NCBI GenBank assembly: GCA_949775045.1
Contig: OX459104.1
Location: forward strand, 10,711,655-10,775,654
Source: Metridium senile
Taxonomy: Eukaryota > Cnidaria > Anthozoa > Actiniaria > Metridiidae
Length of the DNA: 64,000 bases
Direction of reading: 5' to 3'
The notes beneath the pieces were generated by a model. The model made no database searches and was not told the origin of the DNA. It saw only the letters and a list, made by a program, of their open reading frames with translations. Position 1 is the stretch's first letter. Each line of letters begins with the position of its first letter. Of this stretch, positions 56,576-64,000 are shown one piece after another. A program made the position numbers and the translations under genes.

Positions 56576-59500
56576 TTATTTATCTTCAAACTTGATAGTG
56601 ACATCATCGCCAATAAGAAAGAAAGGAGCCCAGTACATGGGGTGGCTGTGGTCTTTTCTGATATCTTTCATAGCTTTGTCAAGGCTTACACAGGCACTTT
56701 CCCCTCGACACAGACATTCATAAAAACTGACCATGAAACTAAGCGTCACATTGTCATCAATGGCCCAGAGTGAAGCCACAACTGCACGTGCCCCAGCTGC
56801 AAGGAAGGCACGACTGAGCCCAACCACGCCTTCTGCTCCAATCTCTCCTCGGCCACTATGACAACAGCTCAGTACAACAAGTTGGGCTTTAATACCAACC
56901 TGTTGCACTTCCGTCATGGTCAGCAGGTAATCCTGTTCTTCTGGAATACCTTGTCTGTCCTGTGAGGCAATTGGTGCTAGTGCAATCTCCCCGTTGTTAG
57001 GGCTTCCACTAGCAGCGATATGAATAATGGCAGCTCCCTCCTTCAGCTTTGTCAACACCATATCTTTGGTGGCTTGTTTTTCTGTCAGTATTGTAACGTT
57101 GGGATTCTCAATTCTACATGATGCTTGTCTGAGTAAATTAGTGATACATGTAACCTCAATTTGTGCGAAAAATAAATCCCAGAATGTTGTTTTCTTTCCT
57201 CTAAACATGACTTCGCCCACACTTGGATTACCTACAATCAACGCCCCATGTTGACTATGATGATCTACTGGACATTCCTGCAGAACTTTCAATATTGTTA
57301 TTGATGGTGCAAGGCGGATACGTTTGGTCTCAGACAGATACTGTCCAGTGTTAGGATCTATAAGAGCAGCAAATGGTATTTGATACATCTTGCCGTCAGG
57401 TACTATGACAACCTCGTCATGCTTTATATGTGACAGGACCGGAGCTACAAAGACATTGTACAGTACTTCAAGTGGGTGTTACTCTTTCCCAGGCTCATCT
57501 AGACTAGTACCATCACGTGATAAAGACTCAGTCACGCCATCATGATGTTGGTGTCTGGGTGTCACGCAATCATCAAGTGATCTGTTTTCACACATCACCC
57601 CTTCTGTTGCCTTCAAGTCTCCCAATGCCCTGGCAACAGTTTCTGTAAAGAAACGGTTAATAGTGTCTTCTTGTTCTTTCTTCTTTTCTCCAAACAATGT
57701 TTCCATGGCCGAGACAACTTGTTGTTTGTCAGTTTCTTTGAATGTGATTGAGTCTTTGGATAAGACCCATACAGCAAGACTTTGATCTAGTAAGCTATAA
57801 TGCAATAGAGTGAATGCATCATTTGAGAGAACATTTTCAATATCAGGATATGTCAGTGGTGTGGATGACAAATATTCTTCTTGAGAGATGCCATATCTAA
57901 AGATCAAACAATCACCCAAAGCACGAGCTCGTTCATGATCAGATACTAAAAGAGCCTCTTGTGGTTGTTGTGTTTCAATATATACAGTTGTGAGAAGCTT
58001 GTAGGTATTCATAAATGTATCAAAAATGGAAATTTTGAACTCATCATGTTGGTGAAGTTGTGAGAACAAATAGTCATAGCAATCAAGTGCCTTTTTCAAA
58101 TATTCCTTTGATTTAGCCATATAGCTCACACGTGTTTCATGTTCTTGATTATCTTTCGCTAGTGAATGGCATGCCTTACCTAATAGGTAGCATGCTTCTC
58201 CCTCATACTGTTTATTACCAGTAGATAATGCAATATTCAAGCTTTTCTCTGACATACTAATGGCTTGTTGAAATTCACCAATAAGCAAATGTAAATCTGC
58301 CATATTATAATATACCAATGCCTCTATTTGCTTTTCATTTATTTCTTTAGCAATTATAAGGCTGTTGTTGAAGTATTGATTTGCCTCTGGGTATAGATTC
58401 ATATTTTTAGAGAAGATTCCAATGTTCAAATTGGTTACAGCTTGTCCTTGTTTGTCATCCAGCTGTCTAGCAATTTTTAAGTCTTCCAAGCAATAGGAAA
58501 TAGCATCTTGATAATTTCCAGACTTGATGAGAACACTGCCAAGATTTTCATAACATTTTGCTTCAAGACCTTTATGACTGATCTCTTTGGCTATAGTCAG
58601 GCTTTGCTGGTAAAAGTCGACTGCCTTTTCAGGGTTGTTTAATGTTTCATGTAAAGCTCCCCAATTAAGCAATGCGTTAGCTTTTCCTTGTTTATCTCCT
58701 ATTTGATCACGAATCCTTAGACTCTCTTCTTGAAAATGAATTGCATCATGGTACTTTCCTTGCTTTCTGTATGTGTTTGATAGAATTTCATAACATGCCC
58801 CTAAAGCTACTTCATCTCCCAGTTTTTTGTACATATCAATAGCTTTGTTATAACACTTGATGCTATTTTGATATTCATATAGGAAATCATAAGCATTTCC
58901 AAGATTATGATAGGAGTTTGCTATCAACTCTGAGTCACCAGTTCTTAATGCAATATCTAAGCATTGTTTTGAATACTGCTTAACTTTATTATATTGTCCC
59001 AGTTCCCTATAAGCATCTCCTAAACCATGGCACATCTTGTACTCCAGTTTCCTATCACCAATCTCTTGCGCAATTGGTAGACCTTTTTCATAATAATCAA
59101 CAGCTCCAGGATACTTTTCCATTGAGTCGTAAATTGCAGCCAGTTGTCCAAGTGTCGTTGCCTCTTCCTCTTTTGATCCATTGCTTTGTGCAGTTACCAG
59201 GGCTTTGTTCACATATCTAATAGCCTCTTCATTTTCACCTTGTTTTTGTTTTGAAATCCCTACACCATTGCACATCGACCACTCCAGTTTCTTATCATCA
59301 ATCTCCTGCGCTATTGCTAGACCTTTTTCATAACAATCAAGGGCTTTGTGATACTTTTCATCCGACATATAAAGTAAAGCTAGTAATCCAAGTGTCTTTG
59401 CCTCTTCCTTTTTTGATCCATTGCTTCGTGAAATTACCAGGGCTTTGTTTAAATATCCAATAGCTTCTTGATACTGACCATCTTCTTGTTTTGATTCACC

Positions 59501-59710
59501 TTTTTCATAATCCCCAACAGCTTCATGATACTTTTCAATTGACTTGTAAAGATCATCTAGTAATCCAAGTGTCTTTGCCTCTTCTTCTTTTGATCCATTG
59601 CTTCGAGCAATAACCAGGGCTTGGTTAAAATATCCAATAGCCTCTTTATGCTGAACATCTTCTTGTTTTGATTTACCAATGGAAATTGCTTCCGACCAAG
59701 CAATTGACAA
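56576..59710 (-). pseudogene. TPR-CHAT gene copy G: divergent, nonsense codon, active-site His lost
   Basis: The most diverged copy, with about 14 TPRs (two more than A-C) from 59710 to about 58250, then the linker and CHAT. The conserved MKWS start has been deleted, and the frame opens upstream only at a TGA followed by a TTG (59710). A TAA at 57479-57481 replaces the Ser of GKESHPLEV, between linker and CHAT. Downstream the frame continues to the normal C-terminus. The CHAT His motif reads HIAASGSPNN: the His codon is agt, Ser (57008-57010). The Cys motif VVLSCCHSG remains. So the protease domain would be catalytically dead even without the nonsense codon. Type-1 3' flank; its 5' flank lacks the foldback. 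Confidence 0.87.
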
Positions 59711-60236
59711 ATTCCTGTATTTTCATATAAATGGACAAAAAAACATTCAATATAAACCACACACATGAAAGCTAATAAAACAAAGACTTATTTCAGTTAA
59801 TAATGATGGGTTGTAGGACTGTGGCTTTCCAATCATACATCGTATGTGTTAACATACGGTGTAAACTTACCAGTTTACCTTAAATCTTCATCAACTAGGT
59901 TATTGAATGTCGTTTGCGTGCCAAAATATTAACGCATTGGTTGCCATAGAAACTAAATCACGTGACAACAAGATCGCCATCTTAGTTTTCAAAGTTAGCC
60001 TTTTAAAACGTACTGAAACACCCTGTGAGTCACGTGATCAAGTTTCCATGGCAGAAGACATGCGTAAAATACTTTTCTGTGTAAATTTGTACTACTGGCC
60101 TAGTTTGGTGAAGATTTACAATATTTAGCAAATATATGAATATATAATTGATTTTCCAACATTTTATCAGAATAGCCATATCTTAATGGCACAATCAGTT
60201 TGACAGAAAACCACAACAAAATTACGAATTTTTATC
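59711..60236. other. 5' region of gene G, with a short inverted repeat
   Basis: Different from the 5' flanks of the other copies. 59940-60052 carries an inverted repeat (ttgccatagaaactaaatca near its left end, cacgtgac/gtcacgtg inside). The short frame 59907-60128 spans this repeat and has no support as a gene. Confidence 0.45.
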
Positions 60237-60240
60237 TTAA

Positions 60241-61184
60241 GGTAGTACCGGATACTTGCTACTGCGCATCCATTTCGCGCATCTCGTTTTCCATCATTTA
60301 TTTGCGTTTTTTTGAAAATTTATCTAAATAATATTTTAATTTGAATCCTTATCTATAACTTAAGAAAGTATTATGTCATTTCATGCAGCTTTGGAGGTAA
60401 AATGGGATATTTTTCGAAACATGCTCAGATTTTCACTACCTGACAAGGTCGCTGTTTTGTCTCAAAACAACAAATTGACAACTTTGTAAAAATGAATAGA
60501 TAAAATATGATTTTGACGTCTTTAGTCGTAAAACTAATACAAAATAGGATTTAGGGTTTCTGGAGATGACAAGGATAATTTGACAAGTTTCAAGCAGATG
60601 TTTAAAGTACTAGAACCCAGTCCTGCGCGGACCGTTGCCGTGTTTTTTTTTTTAACAAAAAATGTGATTCGGTCGCTTATAACTCGCCTATTAGTACGGG
60701 GACCCCCATTTTTTTTCTTTTTATTCAAGACTGCATTTACTACTTTTACGATTTAGAATAAAAAATAAAATATTGATTGATTGGATTTTCTGAAATTTTA
60801 CAAATGGTACAACTCTATACACATGTAGTGTGCGTAATTGGCGTATAATTGTGCTTCTATGGCTCGCTTATACCCATATTTGGAAATGATTCAATGATCT
60901 TTATGACAGGAAATGTTAGATAACCCTTAGATCTATCGTTTGATATAATATTATGCTTTTCCTAGCAGAATACGTTCGCATTCTCTTGACTGCTTTGAAT
61001 AGGTACTTTTGAGCAAATCACCGCAAATTATTGCAAAAACCTACTTTTACTATATCTTATAACTCTATAACCAATACGGTGACCCCAATTTTTTTCACGT
61101 TTTTTGATCTGCCTAACAATGATCTATAAATGACAGGATTTATAAACAAAATTCATTGAAGAAATCCAAGTATCCGGTACTACC
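60241..61184. mobile_element. 944-bp element with TTAA duplication
   Basis: Inverted ends GGTAGTACCGGATACTTG, flanked on both sides by TTAA (60237-60240, 61185-61188). TTAA targets are typical of piggyBac and Kolobok groups. No transposase frame, so it is non-autonomous. Confidence 0.9.
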
Positions 61185-61199
61185 TTAACAATATTCATT

Positions 61200-61440
61200 T
61201 TGGATAACCTCGTGGTTGAATGAGGTTGTTCTACTGTAATGCATACTGCCCCGGCACAATAATGATCCAGCTGCAAAATTGACCCCAACAATTACCATAT
61301 TGCAGCAATTCCCATTTTGTCGCCAAAAACAAAATCCTGGAAAATCGAGATTACTGAGCCTGGGCATGTTATATTGAGAAAAATGAAATTGAAATGCAGT
61401 GCAAGTCAAGTTTCCTGGTTTTATTGGAGCAAATCCTAGG
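61200..61440. repeat. Degenerate ATGATCCCAGCTGCA-type repeats, left block
   Basis: Motifs such as aatgatccagctgcaaaa, found in the opposite orientation at 62195-62400 beyond the retrotransposon. This suggests an inverted arrangement that the retrotransposon entered. Confidence 0.45.
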
Positions 61441-61464
61441 CACCCAACCCGCTAAAGCTATTTT

Positions 61465-61984
61465 GTTTTCATCTAGCATAGGGGCGTTAAAACGAGTTCG
61501 CCCATTTATCTCGACTAGAAGTGCAATCCAGATTTATGAAGCCTTAATTCAGCCCAAATTTGACTACTGTAGCGCAGTTTATGATGAATTAAGCGACAAG
61601 CTAAATGATCAACTACAAAAATTGCAAAATCGAGCGGCTAGAGCAATAACAAGGTCTAATTATGACATACGCTCTAGCGACCTATTAAAACAATTAAATT
61701 GGGATACGCTTGCAATTCGTCGTAAAAAGCAAAAGGCAATCCTTATGTTTAAGACGATGCAAAACCGCACCCCAGTTTACTTGAAGAACTTATTTTCCAA
61801 TTACACCTCGGAATACAGCCTTCGTAACAAACAATACAAGCTAACAGTTCCTAAGCCCCGTACAGAATATCAAAAGCGGGCATTTAGTTACAGTGGAGCA
61901 ATACTATGGAATGACCTGCCTCCACATGTCAGAGAAATTAGATCACTCCAAAAATTCAAGACCGAAATTAAAAGCTTGTATTAA
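61465..61984 (+). pseudogene. 5'-truncated non-LTR retrotransposon reverse transcriptase C-terminus
   Basis: About 170 codons from SSIGALKRVRPFISTRSAIQ through ALIQPKFDYCSAVYDELSD to LWNDLPPHVREIRSL and a TAA. Typical of the C-terminal region of CR1/Rex-type ORF2. The FADD core is missing. The frame has no internal stop. The 3' tail is a short run of ccttat repeats (near 62127-62145). The open frame extends upstream to 61394, but the first 25 codons do not look like RT. Confidence 0.85.
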
Positions 61985-62194
61985 ATAAACGAACGTTGTA
62001 TACCCAAAGGCTCCACGGCAAACATGTAAACCAGTATCTTGTTTCTTGTAAATAGAATTTTAATTTTATATTTATAATTATTGTAACAATTGACTGATGT
62101 TTTTATCGTGGATATAAATAAAATTTCCTTATCCTTATCCTTAAAGCAGTGGAAGGCGAAACATAATGATGATGATTTCTAATTTTTCTGCAAC

Positions 62195-62420
62195 TACAGG
62201 TATCATTTTAGAAGGGGTATGAATTTTCTGCAACTTGGGGGAAATATAACATGCAGCTGGGATCAATATTGTGGCGACTGGGAAATCATTAATGCGGCAA
62301 AGATCAAAATGGCAGTGGAGATCATTTTCGTGGCAATTCGAGAATCATTTTTGAGGTGGTATCATATTTGCTGCAACTTGGGGGTCATTTTTGTGGTGGT
62401 ACACATACCTTTTCATAGAC
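62195..62420. repeat. Degenerate ATGATCCCAGCTGCA-type repeats, right block
   Basis: Imperfect repeats of about 25-30 bp with gcagctgggatcaat and gtggagatcattttcgtgg, inverted relative to 61200-61440. Confidence 0.45.
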
Positions 62421-62427
62421 GTTTCCA

Positions 62428-62460
<33 letters not shown>

Positions 62461-63264
62461 GTGCTGTTGGTTCTGATGATGACGATGGTACTGTTGGTTC
62501 TGATGATGACGATGGTACTGTTGGTGCTGATGATGACGATGGTACTGTTGGTGCTGATGATGACGATGGTACTGTTGTTGGTGCTGATGATGATGGTACT
62601 GTTGTTGTTGGTGCTGATGACAATGGTACTGTTGTTGGTGCTGATGACAATGGTACTGTTGTTGGTGCTGATGACGATGGTACTGTTGTTGGTGCTGATG
62701 ATGACGATTGTACTGTTGTTGTTGGCACTGATGATGACGATGGTACTGTTGTTGGTGCTAATGATGACGATGGTACTGTTGTTGGTGCTGATGACGATGG
62801 TACTGTTGTTGGTGCTGATGATGACGATGGTACTGTTGTTTGTGCTGATGATGACGATGGTACTGTTGGTGCTGCTGATGATGATGGTACTATTGCTGTT
62901 GTTGGTGCTGATGATGACGATGGTACTGTTGTTGGTGCTGATGACGATGGTACTGTTGTTGGTGCTGCTGATGACGATGGTACTGTTGTTGGTGCTGATG
63001 ATGACGATGGTACTGTTGTTGGTGCTGATGATGACGATGGTACTGTTGTTGTTGGCACTGATGATGACGATGGTACTGTTGTTGGCACTGATGATGATGA
63101 TGGTATTGTTGTTGGTGCTGATGATGACGATGGTACTGTTGTTGGTGCTGATGATGACGATGGTACTGTTGTTGTTGGCACTGATGATGACGATGGTACT
63201 GTTGTTGGTGCTGATGATGATGGTACTGTTGTTGGTGCTGATGATGACGATGGTACTGTTGTAA
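62428..63264. repeat. About 30-bp minisatellite (gatgatgacgatggtactgt)
   Basis: Roughly 28 units of 24-33 bp. Because units are multiples of three, long frames are open on both strands: Asp/Gly/Val-rich on plus, Ser/Thr/Pro-rich and His/Gln-rich on minus. The Ser/Thr/Pro frame opens with TTG. I treat it as a non-coding array unless transcript data show otherwise. Confidence 0.85.
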
Positions 63265-63700
63265 ACAAAACAACAATCTACTCTGTTGATGTTTACAGTT
63301 CAATATAAATGTTGTAAATATGTAAAGCTTGTTGACTGATATCTATATACAAATTATTATAGCAGTAAACAAAACAACAATCTAATCTGTTGATGTTTAC
63401 AGTTCAATATAAATGTTGTAAATATGTAAAGCTTGTTGACTGATATCTATATACAAATTATTATAGCAGTAAACAAAACAACAATCTACTCTGTTGATGT
63501 TTACAGTTCAATATAAATGTTGTAAATATGTAAAGCTTGTTGACTGATATCTATATACAAATTATTATAGCAGTAAACAAAACAACAATCTACTCTGTTG
63601 ATGTTTACGGTTCAATATATTAATGTTGTAAATATATGTAAAGCTTGTTGACTGATATCTATATACAAACTTTTATAGCAGTAAACAAAACAACAATCTA
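63261..63700. repeat. 104-bp tandem satellite
   Basis: gtaaacaaaacaacaatcta recurs at 63261, 63365, 63469, 63573 and 63681 (spacing 104, 104, 104, 108). The units are nearly identical. The array directly abuts the minisatellite. Confidence 0.95.
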
Positions 63701-64000
63701 TGCCTATCATCGACACAAAGTTTTTTCATCAAAAAAGCATTTTAAAAACAAGTTTATAGATAAACTATCAATGGATATTACTTTTCTGTAAGTAGAAAAT
63801 TGTAGTAAATGTAACTATGCTGTAATGGCCATGGAGTTGTTGTCGTTTTAGTTTTATGCGTTTTTTCAGTCTTTTCAAATCAAGGTGACAAGTTCTATTT
63901 TTGGCGCGTTTCAGCAATGCCAAGGCACCTTTTTGCTTCAAAAGCAAGACAAAACGCTGAGAAAAATCAAGATTTTGAGCTTCAAATTGACAAAAACATT
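63701..64000. repeat. Edge sequence with second copy of the 22028-24154 element
   Basis: 63701-63880 is unassigned. From about 63890 to the end the sequence follows 22530-22670 (shared agacaaaacgctgagaaaaa and gattttgagcttca) and runs off the window. Confidence 0.6.

Noticed and set aside
62345..63268. 307-codon Ser/Thr/Pro-rich minus-strand frame
   Set aside because: It opens with TTG, not ATG, lies wholly inside the minisatellite, and competing frames are open on the other strand.
63261..63700. CRISPR-like or rRNA spacer repeats
   Set aside because: The whole 104-bp unit is conserved, with no unique spacers and no rRNA sequence nearby.

Overview
The window is AT-rich eukaryotic, metazoan-type nuclear DNA. 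It has long single-exon reading frames scattered in repeat-dense sequence, truncated non-LTR retrotransposons, many foldback or MITE-type DNA elements with TA, TTAA or 8-bp target duplications, and simple repeats such as (TAAG)n, (AATC)n and (AAAT)n. The gene family present (TTC28-like TPR-CHAT proteins) and the style of the MITEs point to a cnidarian, possibly an anthozoan. That placement is inference. Nothing resembles a prokaryotic operon.

The backbone is a head-to-tail tandem array of seven TPR-CHAT loci, all on the minus strand: A (9249-12108), B (16193-19146), C (26344-29656), D (32123-33400), E (42593-45305), F (52864-53155, a fragment) and G (56576-59710). An eighth gene is implied just left of the window, because bases 1-430 are the distal half of the 5' flank that precedes the other genes. 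Each gene encodes about 10-14 forty-residue TPRs followed by a caspase/separase-like CHAT protease domain with a His and a Cys-Cys motif. Most copies are damaged: A by four small deletions, B by a 2-bp insertion, C by a 2-bp deletion plus a MITE, E by a 1-bp insertion near its C-terminus, G by a nonsense codon, a lost start codon and a His-to-Ser change. D alone is an uninterrupted frame from ATG to stop, and it has lost nearly all TPRs, leaving a compact CHAT protein of 425 residues.

The loci duplicated together with their flanks. The 5' flank of most copies is an imperfect palindrome with arms of about 350 bp. Beyond it lie a conserved block (beta), a simple-repeat tract, a second conserved block (gamma), a relic of a retrotransposon endonuclease, and blocks delta and epsilon leading to the 3' end of the next gene. 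A, F and G share one type of 3' flank; B, C, D and E share another. Comparing paralogous flanks gives natural empty sites, so many insertions can be bounded to the base.

The main mobile elements are: (1) 3476-8742, a DNA transposon with 126-bp inverted repeats, a DD37E IS630/Tc1-type transposase (minus strand) and a convergent PB1-like/zinc-finger/coiled-coil accessory gene that is split by a 412-bp MITE with an 8-bp duplication; (2) 33487-37588, a 4.1-kb element with 33-bp perfect inverted repeats, a TA duplication and subterminal tandem repeats, sitting 86 bp upstream of the D start codon; (3) a 2.1-kb element at 22028-24154 with a second partial copy at the window's right edge; (4) three 5'-truncated non-LTR retrotransposons at 41761-42216, 49425-50345 and 61440-62145. 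The right end (62.4-63.7 kb) is a 30-bp minisatellite followed by a 104-bp satellite.

Coordinates of minus-strand genes are given from the most plausible ATG. Several longer open frames start only at TTG or GTG, which I did not accept in a eukaryote.
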